Part shown: piece by piece, positions 34,637 to 44,336 of the stretch
Layout: every line of letters starts with the position of its first letter
Position numbering within the stretch: position 1 is the first letter of the stretch
Assembly: GCA_029238785.1 (NCBI GenBank)
Contig: JAQWFN010000123.1
Span: forward strand, 1-64,000
Direction of reading: 5' to 3'
Source of the DNA: Flavobacteriales bacterium
GTDB taxonomy: Bacteria; Bacteroidota; Bacteroidia; Flavobacteriales_D; Sanyastnellaceae
Length of the DNA stretch: 64,000 nt
Notes under the pieces: generated by a model
The model's input: the letters and a program-made list of their open reading frames with translations, nothing else
What the model was told of the DNA's origin: nothing
The model's database searches: none
Program-made: the position numbers and the translations under genes

Positions 34637-35611
34637 GTCGATCATTCTACTGCTGTAACCTACTTCATTATCATACCACCCTACAATTTTCACCATGTTA
34701 TTGATCACACTGGTTAGTAAGGCATCGAACACACAACTGTAGTGATTCCCAATTACATCTCTTGAGACAATAGGGTCTTCTGTGTATTCTAAAATCCCTT
34801 TGTAGCGACCTTCAGCTGCTTTCTTAAAAAACGCATTGATCTCTTCGGCTGTTTTTGGGTTCTTGACGTTACATGTGATATCCGTTAAGGAGCCGTCTGG
34901 CACAGGAACACGAATTCCACAACCTCCAATAACGTCGTTAAGTTCAGGAAAAATTAAGGTCAATGCCTTAGCTGCACCAGTTGTAGTAGGCACAATACTC
35001 TCTGCAGCCGCTCTACCTCTTCTCCAATCATGGTGTGGTGCATCTTGAAGAAGCTGGTCTCCGGTATAACTGTGTACCGTTGTAATGTAGCAGCTTTCTA
35101 TATCGCACAATTCATTGAGGATTTGAATCATCGGGGCTGCATTGTTGGTCGTACAAGATGCATTTGAGACAATACAATCTTCAGCTTGAAGACTATCCTC
35201 ATTAACACCAAGAACAACTGTTTTCATGGATCTATCGCTTGGAGGAGACGAGAGGATGACTTTTTTGGCCCCAGCGTCTAAATGCGCTTGGAGTTCACCC
35301 TTTGTTTTATACCTACCTGTGCATTCCAAAACAACATCGATAGCTAATTCATTCCAGGGTAAGCGACTCACCTTTGATTCCTTAAGAAACTGTGCCTTCT
35401 GGCGGCCGAAGCTCAAGACCGATTCATTTAAATTAAAATCTAAAGGTGATTTTCCGTGTGTAGAATCATATTTCAACAAATGAGAAAGCACATCAGCATC
35501 GTGGAGATCATTTATAGCCACTAGAACGATTTGTTCGTCTTCAGCTAACAATCGCGCTATCGTTCTCCCTATTCTACCAAACCCATTGATTGCTACTCTG
35601 ATCTTTTTCAT
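34613..35611 (-). CDS. gap: Glyceraldehyde-3-phosphate dehydrogenase
   Basis: Predicted 332-residue glycolytic enzyme. NAD-binding INGFGRIGRTIAR opens the protein; the catalytic Cys lies in SNASCTTNNAAP near residue 150; HSYTGDQLLQD and RRGRAAAESIVPT bind phosphate; and WYDNEVGYSSRMIDL closes it. The second strand ends in IND, which favours NAD over NADP. It is a monocistronic minus-strand gene. Confidence 0.95.
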   Translation of the reverse strand: MKKIRVAINGFGRIGRTIARLLAEDEQIVLVAINDLHDADVLSHLLKYDSTHGKSPLDFNLNESVLSFGRQKAQFLKESKVSRLPWNELAIDVVLECTGRYKTKGELQAHLDAGAKKVILSSPPSDRSMKTVVLGVNEDSLQAEDCIVSNASCTTNNAAPMIQILNELCDIESCYITTVHSYTGDQLLQDAPHHDWRRGRAAAESIVPTTTGAAKALTLIFPELNDVIGGCGIRVPVPDGSLTDITCNVKNPKTAEEINAFFKKAAEGRYKGILEYTEDPIVSRDVIGNHYSCVFDALLTSVINNMVKIVGWYDNEVGYSSRMIDLCRFMMR

Positions 35612-35651
35612 GTGGTGAAATTACTCTTTTCCCAAAAATTTACATCAAAAA

Positions 35652-35683
35652 AAACTCCCCTTCCAATGATGGAAGAGGAGTTT
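35652..35683 (-). terminator. Terminator of the 1049-residue secreted protein gene
   Basis: On the minus strand AAACTCCTCTTCCA pairs with TGGAAGGGGAGTTT (14 pairs, one wobble) around a four-base loop, followed by eight T. It lies about 20 bases after the stop. Confidence 0.88.
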
Positions 35684-35701
35684 CTATAGTCTTCGTTTCT
35701 A

Positions 35702-38700
35702 TTAGTTCAATACTACAAACTTGGCAACTTTAGTTGTTGTAGCTGTATTCAATTGAAGGAAGTATTGTCCTCTAGAAAGTTCATTAATATCAATGGTCAT
35801 ACGTTGTGTTCCCATAACATCATCCTTGCGAATAACCTTAACCAATTGGCCATTCATGCTGAAGATATTGATCAATACATCTTGTGGTGCATTCAAGTCA
35901 ACATTCACGTTCAACTGTCCGCCAGTAACTGGGTTCGGATAAACACTGAAGATTTCTTTTCCCACTTCATCTTGGAAGTTGTTTTGAACACTTACGAGGT
36001 TATCAGACTTGAAGATTCCACGTCCATGTGAACCTGCATAAACCACTCCTTTGTTGGTAGGTGAAGAATAGTTGTCGTCTTGTCTCCATTGCTGTTCAAC
36101 AGACATTACAGGACAAGCTAAAGCATCGGCCAATGGTGCCATTCCAACATTTACAAATTCCCAGTTGTTACCGTCATTGCTGGTCATTACACCAAACTCA
36201 GTACCAATGATAATTTCGTCTGGGTTGTTCACGTTAATAACACAATCGTACACAGGCATTGAAGAAAGTTCATCGCTGTTTGGCAACCATCTGTTGTCCC
36301 AGATAATACTTTGTGAAGTTGCGTTGAAAGTCTCACGCACTTTTCCACCACCTGTATTTCCGTATCCACCAACAGTAAACACAACGTGATCTGGATCGTT
36401 AGGGTCGATAGAAACACCAGTTACAACACCTCCTGCATTAGGCACTACTTCATCAATTTCCAATACACTTAAGTCTTCAGCATCCCAGAAGTTTCTGAGG
36501 TTTCCAACTCTCGTCAATGAACCATCCCAACCAGACACCCACATGTAGTTTCCATCTGTGGAGAATTCGATTGATTTTGTTCCACCACTACCCGGTGCAT
36601 TCATTACTCGATGCCAGTCTGGTGTAGTGTTGAAGTTCAGCGCTTCTCTTGTGATCCATACCCCTTGGCTACCGATGAAACCAACAGCGAATAAAGAAGT
36701 GTAAGGATCTTGAACAAGCAATTGCTCGCGAATATCATATAGTGTATCAGCTGCATAGAAGTAAGAGGTATCACACATTTGTGAGTACTCAAATACAGGC
36801 ACCTCAGCAAAAGTGGTGTCGAAACCAATGGTTACACAGATAATCTCGTCCAAGAAGGTAGTACAAGAATCAACTGGTTCGATGTTCGTAATGATCATCT
36901 CCGTTCCGATTTCAACCGAATCAGTGGTGCAAATGATTTGCTCTTCTGTTAATTGTTGTGGTTCTAACCAGAAGTAGTTTGCATCCTCAGTAATCGGCTC
37001 GTCGAGAGTCATCTCAGGACGAATCAACTGATCCCAGTAGCGCAATTCTTGGCCTGGCTCGAGTGTGTAATCTAACGGCATGTTTAAATTGAGCGTATTC
37101 AAGTTGAAAGTAGAGTCAGTAACTGTTTCTTCGTAAGGGTTAATTAGAATTACGAACTGACCAGAGTTCTCGTCGCTAAAATCCTCATGGAGCTGACATA
37201 CAGAGTAGAATTGTCCCACTTCTCCATCTTCATCTTGCAAAGCAATGATTTCATCATCATAAAAAGGACCTCCAGAACCGTCAGTTGTAAAACGACCGAG
37301 GTTTCCATATTGTGACATGACGAAGGCTGCTCTGAAAGGTGCTTCTGTGTTTTGAGAAACGGCACAATCAAACCCATCTCCTCCAAAAATCTCGATAGCT
37401 TCTTGTTCAGTTGTTAATGAACCGTCTGCAGGAATGTAAAGTGATCCGTTATCTTGTGTTCCACCAACAACTCCTCCATTTGGATCATACGCCATACCGT
37501 AAAACTGAGTAATGTTCAAGTTTCTGTTTGAAGCAGTATAAGTGTCTCCACCATCGGTTGATTTGTAGATACCACCATCAGTAGCGATGTACATATCTCC
37601 GTTTTCTCCAAATCTAATTTCATGAACATCTGCATGAACCGCGTTGGTTGAACCTGGAAAGTCGATTGCAAATGCAGCGAGCTCAGCTTGATAGTTTGGT
37701 CCACTTCTCCACAATTCGATACCTCCAACATAACAGATAGTAGGATCGCCTTTTTTCACGTCCAAAGCAAGGTCATAATTACCTTGTCCGCGAGGAAGTG
37801 GCGTTTGATCTCCTACGTTCGCTGGCCAGATGTTCGACCAAGAGCCCTCAGCACCAGCATTTCCAGAGTGGTAAACACCACCAAAGAAACCACCACCAGT
37901 AGAATACAAAACGTAAGCATGGTTTACATCATCTTTCGAAATGGCAACACGAGCTCTACCAATTCCACTTTGTGGAAGGTAACCTGGGTCGTTAGGTGCA
38001 AATAATTGAACAAAATCGAGGTAGGTATTATCAGTAGATCTCCAAACACGCCCTCCATCCATAGCAAGAAGCATATAAGAGCCATCTGCTGCGATTTCGA
38101 TATCTTGTGCGTTTCCGTTATTCACTCCGCTGGCTACTCCTGCAAAAACTTGAGTACCGTCGATATATCCGTATCCAGCATTACCTGCGTACCAAATTCT
38201 TTCTGCATTGAATGGATCTGCCTCCAAAGCTTCCACGGCAGACCAGTCGCCACCACCTAAAAGACCTGGATCGGTATCTTCGATGATTTCCCAGTTCACG
38301 CCGTCCGTGGAGGTATAAATTCCTCGACCACGGAAACCAGAGCCTCCAGAACCACTTCCACCATCAAATTGAGAACCAGTCCCAACGTACCAACGCCCAT
38401 TGCCATTTCTGGTAATTGATGTTACCATGCAGTTTGGGAACGAGGTGATTTGTTGCCATGAATTAGCTCCATTATAGGAAACCCAAAGTCCACCAGAAAC
38501 TCCACCAGTCCAAACTTCATTATCGTTTACGATATAGAGCGCTCTTCCGCGTCCTCCAATATTATCTGGTCCCATTTCAGCCCATTGCATGCTTGGAGCT
38601 GACTTCTCCATGCTGGCTTGACGTTTAATCGCCACCTTACGCAAACGCGCATAATCTGATTCGTTGACAACACCCGTCTCGTTGTCTGCACGCAATCTTC

Positions 38701-38851
38701 TCCAAACTTCAGCTGCTCCATCAGGGGATGCTGCGATTTGTTGATCTTCACGTGCTGTGTAAGACGAGGTAGTTTCCTGCATTGAGAGGAAAGTGAGGGC
38801 AGCTGCGGCAGCAACTACACCTGTAGAAAAGAGTAAAGCTCTGATTCTCAT
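35702..38851 (-). CDS. T9SS-secreted BNR/sortilin-type beta-propeller protein
   Basis: Predicted 1049-residue exported protein. It has an N-terminal signal (MRIRALLFSTGVVAAAAALTFL), then many BNR/Asp-box-like blades (STDGVNWE, STDGGDTY, SNDGNNWE) of a sortilin-like propeller between residues 70 and 960. A cysteine-containing segment near 570-700 interrupts the propeller (CTTDSVEIGTEMIITN, EIICVTIGFDTT). The end is a type A T9SS sorting domain (FSVYPNPVTGGQLNVNVDL to KFVVLN). It should cross the outer membrane by T9SS and be released or anchored at the surface. Substrate unknown; relatives include glycosidases and cell-surface binding proteins. Confidence 0.85.
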   Translation of the reverse strand: MRIRALLFSTGVVAAAAALTFLSMQETTSSYTAREDQQIAASPDGAAEVWRRLRADNETGVVNESDYARLRKVAIKRQASMEKSAPSMQWAEMGPDNIGGRGRALYIVNDNEVWTGGVSGGLWVSYNGANSWQQITSFPNCMVTSITRNGNGRWYVGTGSQFDGGSGSGGSGFRGRGIYTSTDGVNWEIIEDTDPGLLGGGDWSAVEALEADPFNAERIWYAGNAGYGYIDGTQVFAGVASGVNNGNAQDIEIAADGSYMLLAMDGGRVWRSTDNTYLDFVQLFAPNDPGYLPQSGIGRARVAISKDDVNHAYVLYSTGGGFFGGVYHSGNAGAEGSWSNIWPANVGDQTPLPRGQGNYDLALDVKKGDPTICYVGGIELWRSGPNYQAELAAFAIDFPGSTNAVHADVHEIRFGENGDMYIATDGGIYKSTDGGDTYTASNRNLNITQFYGMAYDPNGGVVGGTQDNGSLYIPADGSLTTEQEAIEIFGGDGFDCAVSQNTEAPFRAAFVMSQYGNLGRFTTDGSGGPFYDDEIIALQDEDGEVGQFYSVCQLHEDFSDENSGQFVILINPYEETVTDSTFNLNTLNLNMPLDYTLEPGQELRYWDQLIRPEMTLDEPITEDANYFWLEPQQLTEEQIICTTDSVEIGTEMIITNIEPVDSCTTFLDEIICVTIGFDTTFAEVPVFEYSQMCDTSYFYAADTLYDIREQLLVQDPYTSLFAVGFIGSQGVWITREALNFNTTPDWHRVMNAPGSGGTKSIEFSTDGNYMWVSGWDGSLTRVGNLRNFWDAEDLSVLEIDEVVPNAGGVVTGVSIDPNDPDHVVFTVGGYGNTGGGKVRETFNATSQSIIWDNRWLPNSDELSSMPVYDCVINVNNPDEIIIGTEFGVMTSNDGNNWEFVNVGMAPLADALACPVMSVEQQWRQDDNYSSPTNKGVVYAGSHGRGIFKSDNLVSVQNNFQDEVGKEIFSVYPNPVTGGQLNVNVDLNAPQDVLINIFSMNGQLVKVIRKDDVMGTQRMTIDINELSRGQYFLQLNTATTTKVAKFVVLN

Positions 38852-38962
38852 AATTCTTTATTAATAGCCCAAAACAAACGTGCGGCAATTTACAACATTC
38901 TCCTTCTATTAAAAAAGGAAAGTCTACAAGTACTTGCAATAATTATACAAGTCAGTGGATTT

Positions 38963-39829
38963 CTAGAACACATGTTTCTCTGCGTGGTATGAGCTTCTGA
39001 CAAGCGGGCCGCTTTCCACAAATCTGAATCCCATTTCTAAACCTTTAACCCGATATTCTTCAAATTGTTCAGGATGAATAAACTCGGCCACTGGTAGATG
39101 TTTCGGTGTTGGCTGAAGATACTGACCTAAGGTAAGCACATCGCAGCCCACACTTCTGAGGTCTTCCATTGTCTCATACACTTCGTCCACCGTTTCCCCT
39201 AACCCGAGCATGACCCCTGACTTGGTTTTCATGCCTCCGTCTTTCAATCTTTTGAGGACTTCTAGGCTCCTGTCGTATTTCGCCTGAATACGCACTTGTT
39301 TTGTTAAGCGACGCACCGTTTCTAAATTGTGGCTAACGATTTCCGGCCCCACATTGATGATGTACTGAAGATTTTCCCATTTACCAGCGAAATCAGGAAT
39401 GAGGGTTTCTAGTGTTGTTCCCGGACTTTTTCTTCGGATTGCTTTCACTGTTTTCACCCAGATCTCTGCTCCTCCATCAGAGAGGTCGTCCCTATCTACA
39501 GAAGTGATTACCGCGTGCTTTACATTCATCAGCTCAACAGAGCGAGCTACTCGTGCTGGTTCAAATGGGTCTACGGCGTCAGGCCTGCCCGTATTCACTG
39601 CACAGAAACCGCAAGAGCGCGTACAAATGTTCCCGAGGATCATGAATGTTGCCGTACCTTCTCCCCAGCACTCTCCCATATTAGGACAGTTTCCACTTTC
39701 ACAAATGGTGTGGAGTTTATGCTCCGAAACAAGCTCTCTTACTTTCTTATAGCTTTCGCCTGTAGGCAGCTTCACCCTGAGCCATTTTGGCTTTGGTGTT
39801 CTCTTATTAGGTATTGCCTGATCTGTCAT
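38963..39829 (-). CDS. lipA: Lipoyl synthase
   Basis: Predicted 288-residue radical SAM enzyme that inserts two sulfurs into octanoyl groups on lipoyl domains. The auxiliary cluster ligands are [12 protein letters not shown] near residue 43, the radical SAM cluster CTRSCGFC near residue 68, and the C-terminal RSSYHAE supplies the Ser ligand. It overlaps the upstream barrel gene by four bases (39826-39829). Confidence 0.96.
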   Translation of the reverse strand: MTDQAIPNKRTPKPKWLRVKLPTGESYKKVRELVSEHKLHTICESGNCPNMGECWGEGTATFMILGNICTRSCGFCAVNTGRPDAVDPFEPARVARSVELMNVKHAVITSVDRDDLSDGGAEIWVKTVKAIRRKSPGTTLETLIPDFAGKWENLQYIINVGPEIVSHNLETVRRLTKQVRIQAKYDRSLEVLKRLKDGGMKTKSGVMLGLGETVDEVYETMEDLRSVGCDVLTLGQYLQPTPKHLPVAEFIHPEQFEEYRVKGLEMGFRFVESGPLVRSSYHAEKHVF

Positions 39830-40602
39830 CGAATAATGTACTTTCTTCCAAAAAAGAAATTCACGTATGCGTTCAAAAAGAACTGTTTATTTGTTCCGTA
39901 GAGATCGGCGAGGATTGGAATATCTGTAGAATAAGCATCTAAAACAGCTCCTACTTCCAGCCCTTTCAAGCCATCGTTCTCTGAGGAATATTCAAAGTTG
40001 AGTGCAAACTTAACAAATGCTCCGGGATGAAGTTTCAATTCGTCCAAACCATTTAATGCGGACGCCCTTCCATAGATGTTATTAGAGAAGTGCTCAGCGG
40101 GATCATATTTCTCTACAGCCAAATACTCGTAAGGTATACTCGGGTAGCCTATTTCGAGATAAACAGGTTTCGTTACGCCCAAAGAAGGACCAAGATGCCA
40201 AGAGTAGCCTACACGAACTCCACTTTTGCGCTGTTTAGAAGTAATGATTCGCTGTTTCCCTATTGATGGACGAAAGACGAAGAAACTATTTTGCTTCCCG
40301 ATAACATAACTTCTAGAATCGTCATAAACAGGATTGAAACTTCTGATTTCCTTTTCGTGCTTCATGTAAAGCATTTCAAAGCCAAAGAGTAATAGGTTTG
40401 AGGCATCTTGGTATTTCGCATATTGGCCAAACAAACCACCTCCAGCGGTATGCAGGTGCAACCCTCCACTGATTTCATGAGAAAAAAGCACCTTAATATC
40501 GTCGTCAACTTGCACGTTTTGAGCCTGGTATCTCGATGAGATTAAAACTAAAAACGAAAAGGTAAAGAAGAGGTTTAATATGTACTTAGGCACTGTCGTC
40601 AT
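39826..40602 (-). CDS. Outer-membrane beta-barrel-like protein, unknown function
   Basis: Predicted 258-residue exported protein. The signal peptide covers about 28 residues ([21 protein letters not shown]), then alternating amphipathic strands with aromatic belts ([36 protein letters not shown]) suggest an outer-membrane barrel of 8-12 strands. No known motif. It is translationally coupled to lipA. I believe this neighbour is common in Bacteroidota but can give no functional link. Confidence 0.72.
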   Translation of the reverse strand: MTTVPKYILNLFFTFSFLVLISSRYQAQNVQVDDDIKVLFSHEISGGLHLHTAGGGLFGQYAKYQDASNLLLFGFEMLYMKHEKEIRSFNPVYDDSRSYVIGKQNSFFVFRPSIGKQRIITSKQRKSGVRVGYSWHLGPSLGVTKPVYLEIGYPSIPYEYLAVEKYDPAEHFSNNIYGRASALNGLDELKLHPGAFVKFALNFEYSSENDGLKGLEVGAVLDAYSTDIPILADLYGTNKQFFLNAYVNFFFGRKYIIR

Positions 40603-40630
40603 GAATGCGTAATTTCGATGCTTTGACTAT

Positions 40631-40638
40631 CAAAGTTA
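40631..40638 (-). promoter_or_regulatory. -7 box TAACTTTG of the barrel-lipA operon
   Basis: Perfect TAnnTTTG on the minus strand, 28 bases before the ATG at 40602. It overlaps the inverted repeat CTTTGA-CTA-TCAAAG (40621-40635), which could be a regulator site or chance. Confidence 0.55.
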
Positions 40639-40676
40639 CAAATTAATAACGCTGAGACCCTAACAAAAGTTCTCCT

Positions 40677-41093
40677 ATGAAATACAAATTAAGTTATACA
40701 GGTTCCTTAAGAACAGAAATGATTCATGAGGGAAGTGGGGCATCAATTAACAGTGATGCGCCTAAAGACAACCATGGTAAAGGGGAAGCATTTTCTCCAA
40801 CAGATTTGAGCGCAGTGAGCTTATCATCTTGCATGATCACCGTGATGGGAATTCATGCCAACAAAAAGGGATGGGGACAATTGAAAATTTCAGGCAGTGC
40901 TGAAAAAGTGATGCAGGCGAACCCTCGCCGAATTAAAAGTATTTCCACAGACTTAAGTGTAGGAATTGAGCGTGCTCATTTCACACAGCAAATTCAAGAC
41001 GAACTCTATAAGATTGCAGAAGACTGTCCGGTTGCACTGAGCTTGCACCCCGAAATCGAACAGCCCTTAAAAATAAGTTTTTACGCTTATTGA
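40677..41093 (+). CDS. OsmC/Ohr family peroxiredoxin-like protein
   Basis: Predicted 138-residue protein with the OsmC fold and the two redox cysteines: SLSSCMITVMGI near residue 52 and AEDCPVALSLHP near residue 120. Family members reduce organic hydroperoxides; YhfA-like subgroups have other or unknown roles. The central FSPTDLSAVSLSSC is characteristic. It is divergent from the barrel-lipA operon. Confidence 0.9.
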   Translation: MKYKLSYTGSLRTEMIHEGSGASINSDAPKDNHGKGEAFSPTDLSAVSLSSCMITVMGIHANKKGWGQLKISGSAEKVMQANPRRIKSISTDLSVGIERAHFTQQIQDELYKIAEDCPVALSLHPEIEQPLKISFYAY

Positions 41094-41097
41094 TCTT

Positions 41098-41229
41098 TTA
41101 CTTTAGTTCTTGTGCTTGCTCTACTTCAACACCATTGTAAGCAGCACAAGACTGTTTCGTTGGCAAACATGAAGACAAAAGAGCGATACCTACAAGTACG
41201 AGCATTAATGTGGCGAAAGACTTTTTCAT
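41098..41229 (-). CDS. Small lipoprotein of 43 residues
   Basis: A short open frame on the minus strand encodes a 43-residue protein. It starts MKKSFATLMLVLVGIALL, ends its signal peptide at a clear lipobox LSSC (Cys 21), and has a tail with CAAYNGVEVEQAQELK. ATG 41229 is preceded by a -7-like box CATCTTTG (41256-41249). A K-rich start, hydrophobic core and lipobox in this order are hard to get by chance. It would be a tiny periplasmic or outer-membrane lipoprotein of unknown role. Confidence 0.72.
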   Translation of the reverse strand: MKKSFATLMLVLVGIALLSSCLPTKQSCAAYNGVEVEQAQELK

Positions 41230-41377
41230 GATATTGTTTGTTTCTTCTCAAAGATGAGAACCTTTATTACTTCTTTAACGTAACGAACTCTTGAAAGTTT
41301 CACGGACTTATCCACAAGTAAAAGCTCCTTGGTTAATAACGCACCAAAACCCACTCCTATTGCGTTCTTTAAGCTCG

Positions 41378-43033
41378 ATGACCAAGCTAATTTTACGTAT
41401 TTCTCCCTTGATCTTTGTCTTACTCTTAAGCAATCAAGCTTGGGCACAATGGAATTTCTGCGCCCTTAAACCATCCGCCGCTTGTTTGAGTTTTTCAAAC
41501 GAAGTCCAAAGAGACTCTCTAGCAGAACTTAGCTACAGCGAGGCTTTGAAATCCGGTTACTTCAGTGCTTACCTAGCAGACAGCGACACGCTCACGACAG
41601 AACTTCATTATGGAGAGCAATACTTTTTTCAAGATTTAGCGAATCTCGATAGCCTTATTGCCATGGGTCGGTTCACTAAAAAAGAAAAACGGAACATCAA
41701 GGAAAATGGATTTACCCCACAACTTGTTTCAGAAATTGCTGAACGACTGATATCCCTTCAAGAACAAAACGGTTATCCTTTTGCTCGACTTTCTTTCGTT
41801 CCAATAAATACAGAGGAAGGAATTAGCTTACAGACTTATTTTGATAAGGGTCCTCGGGTTTATATTGACAGTCTAATTATAAAATCCAAAAGCGGTATTC
41901 GCGCTCCTTTGATTGAAAAGCTTTTGCAGCTCAGTCCGGGAGATATTTATAATGAAAAGCAGCTCAAGGACATCACCAAACAAATCAACAAAGTACCTTA
42001 TTTACAAAGTGCACAATCGCCGCAGCTCGTTTTTTCTCCAAAGGGCGCCAAGGTATTTTTATTTGTTGAGAAGAAAGCAGCCAATCGTTTTGATGGGATG
42101 ATTGGTTTTCAGCCCGACCCCAATACAGACGCTACAATTATCACAGGAGACATTAATCTCGACTTACAAAACACCCTTCAACAAGGAGAACGCCTTCGAT
42201 TTCAATGGAGGCGATTACAAGCAGAGGTTCAAGAGTTAGATATTGGGATAAATTTCCCTTACCTCGCTCAAACCTCCCTTGGAATTGGTGGTGAATTGGA
42301 GATTTATCGTCGTGATTCCACCTTTAGCACCACACGTTTGCGTGGGGAGTTGATTTGGATGACCGCTTTCGAAAAAGAACTCGGAGGCTTTATTGAGCGC
42401 TGGAATTCAAACCAATTGGGATCAGCCTTGGGGGTTGAAGATTTAAACATCACCAGGTATGGGCTCCGCGGGAAATATGTTGCTTTGGATTATCGACTCA
42501 ATCCATTGAATGGAATTGACTTGAGTATTGAGGGAAGTGCCGGACTTAAAACCCGGAAACAATTTGACATCGACCAAGAAGTGCAAGAAATCGAAAGCAC
42601 TCAAGTTGCGGCCAGTCTGCGTTTTTTGTGGCACAAAGGAATCATCGGAAACTTGGGGATTGGGGGGCGAGTGATTGCCGAGAAGAAATGGGATGAAAGC
42701 GTTTTGACCAATGAGCAATTTCGAATTGGCGGACTAAACTCACTCCGAGGTTTTAATGAAGAAGGTATTTTCACCGAAGCGTACAGTATTGTAAGCATTC
42801 ACTTAAAGTACCGATTTGACAGTAATTCTGGTGCCTTTGTGTTTTACGACCAGGGCTGGACCGAAGGCAACGAGCTCATACCATACGATCGTCCTTTTGG
42901 ATTTGGTGCTGGCGTGAATTTCGGAACTAAAAATGGTGTTTTCAGCCTGGTTTACGCTTTGGGGAGTCAGTTTAACCAAGCCATCTTGCTTCGCGATGCA
43001 AAAATCCACTTTGGCTTTGTGAACCTATTTTAG
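41378..43033 (+). CDS. BamA/TamA-like outer-membrane protein
   Basis: Predicted 551-residue outer-membrane protein. ATG 41378 is chosen because it starts the signal peptide (MTKLILRISPLIFVLLLSNQAWAQ); the frame's earlier TTG adds unrelated residues. Residues about 120-260 look like POTRA modules (GPRVYIDSLIIKSKSG, QLSPGDIYNEKQLKDI). The rest is a 16-strand-type barrel with the Omp85 loop motif GGLNSLRGFNEEG near residue 455. It is shorter than BamA, so it is more likely a TamA-like or specialised Omp85. It is followed after 16 bases by the GWxTD gene. Confidence 0.85.
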   Translation: MTKLILRISPLIFVLLLSNQAWAQWNFCALKPSAACLSFSNEVQRDSLAELSYSEALKSGYFSAYLADSDTLTTELHYGEQYFFQDLANLDSLIAMGRFTKKEKRNIKENGFTPQLVSEIAERLISLQEQNGYPFARLSFVPINTEEGISLQTYFDKGPRVYIDSLIIKSKSGIRAPLIEKLLQLSPGDIYNEKQLKDITKQINKVPYLQSAQSPQLVFSPKGAKVFLFVEKKAANRFDGMIGFQPDPNTDATIITGDINLDLQNTLQQGERLRFQWRRLQAEVQELDIGINFPYLAQTSLGIGGELEIYRRDSTFSTTRLRGELIWMTAFEKELGGFIERWNSNQLGSALGVEDLNITRYGLRGKYVALDYRLNPLNGIDLSIEGSAGLKTRKQFDIDQEVQEIESTQVAASLRFLWHKGIIGNLGIGGRVIAEKKWDESVLTNEQFRIGGLNSLRGFNEEGIFTEAYSIVSIHLKYRFDSNSGAFVFYDQGWTEGNELIPYDRPFGFGAGVNFGTKNGVFSLVYALGSQFNQAILLRDAKIHFGFVNLF

Positions 43034-43049
43034 TCGTAATTTAGCAGCC

Positions 43050-44330
43050 ATGAATTACACCCTAAAACGTCAGATCAATTACCTCATCGGCTTTCTTTTG
43101 CTGAGTACTGGTCTGTTCGCTATTAGTTCTTGTAGTAATTCTGGAGCTATAAAGGCAGATCAACAGCGCAACCTTTATGATTGGGAGGCGAAGCTAATTC
43201 ACCCTGAGCTCATGGTCTATCATCAGAGCACAGATAGCAGCACCTTTTACTTTAAACTATTTAGTGACGAGCTTTTGTATACTCGCTCTGGACCAGAAGA
43301 TCCTTTTTCGGCGAGAATGAAGTTTTTTCTTGAGGTGAAAGACTTAAAAACGGGGAGCATTGACAGTTTAGAATTCAACTATTACGACATCAACCCCGAA
43401 CAGGAGTCGCGCCAAATCATTGGTAAACATCGCTTCAAGCTCAAGGACCTCACTTACTACGATTTAAGGATAAAAATTACCGATTTAAGCAGGAAAACCA
43501 GTGTTATCGAAAGACTAAGGGTTGAGAAATCTCCGGGGCTCATAAGAGAGAACATGTTGATCATTGACGATGAGACCCTTGCTCCAGTTTTTGGGAACTA
43601 TAGTGGTGTTGGGCGAAGCTTGTTGATGAGTTCGGACCGCTATCAAGCAGAAAAACTCAGCATTTCTGAAAGCAAATCAGACCTTCCACTCCCACCTCCT
43701 CCCTATTCTTATAGTGAACCAAAACTTGACCTAGGTTTAGAACAGGAAGAAGAACTGAGTAGTATAGGCGAGCTTTACCTCCTTTCATTAGACAGCTCAA
43801 TTAATGTCATTAGAAGTGCTGATGGTTTGTCGTCATTCGCGCTTTTTGGTCGGCCCCAGCCCTATCCTGAAGTTCGGGAGTTGGATCAGCTTATCCAAAG
43901 CATGCGCTACATTACTTCACGAAGTGAATTCAAGAAAATCACGAGCAGTTCTTACCCTAAAAAAGCGCTCGATGAATTTTGGATTGAAACTGCTGGAACT
44001 AAGGAGAAAGCTCGTTCTTTAATTAGAACATATTACCGCAGAGTTCGCGAAGCCAACATTTATTTTTCGGGGATAACTGAAGGATGGAAGAGCGATCGCG
44101 GCTTGGTACACATTGTCTTTGGCAACCCTAATAAAATCATTGTTGAATCAGACAAAGAAATCTGGGTTTATGGAGAAGACAGTAACATCAGCGCCTTAAC
44201 CTTCACTTTTAGAAAAAAAACACACCCTTACAGTCACAATCTATATGTCTTAGACCGCAGTGCGCTCTATAAACCTGGATGGGATCAAGCCGTTGCTAAC
44301 TGGCGCAGGGGCCGTGTTTTTTCGGAATAA
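43050..44330 (+). CDS. GWxTD-domain lipoprotein
   Basis: Predicted 426-residue lipoprotein (signal peptide ending in the lipobox SSC near residue 28). The C-terminal third matches the GWxTD domain: LDEFWIETAGTKEKARSLI, then YYRRVREANIYFSG and GWKSDRGLVHIVFGNPNKI. The motif here reads GWKSD. An alternating beta-rich N-terminal half precedes it. GWxTD proteins are envelope proteins of unknown function in Bacteroidota. The gene sits between a BamA-like barrel and rlmB. Confidence 0.86.
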   Translation: MNYTLKRQINYLIGFLLLSTGLFAISSCSNSGAIKADQQRNLYDWEAKLIHPELMVYHQSTDSSTFYFKLFSDELLYTRSGPEDPFSARMKFFLEVKDLKTGSIDSLEFNYYDINPEQESRQIIGKHRFKLKDLTYYDLRIKITDLSRKTSVIERLRVEKSPGLIRENMLIIDDETLAPVFGNYSGVGRSLLMSSDRYQAEKLSISESKSDLPLPPPPYSYSEPKLDLGLEQEEELSSIGELYLLSLDSSINVIRSADGLSSFALFGRPQPYPEVRELDQLIQSMRYITSRSEFKKITSSSYPKKALDEFWIETAGTKEKARSLIRTYYRRVREANIYFSGITEGWKSDRGLVHIVFGNPNKIIVESDKEIWVYGEDSNISALTFTFRKKTHPYSHNLYVLDRSALYKPGWDQAVANWRRGRVFSE

Positions 44331-44336
44331 GACAAC

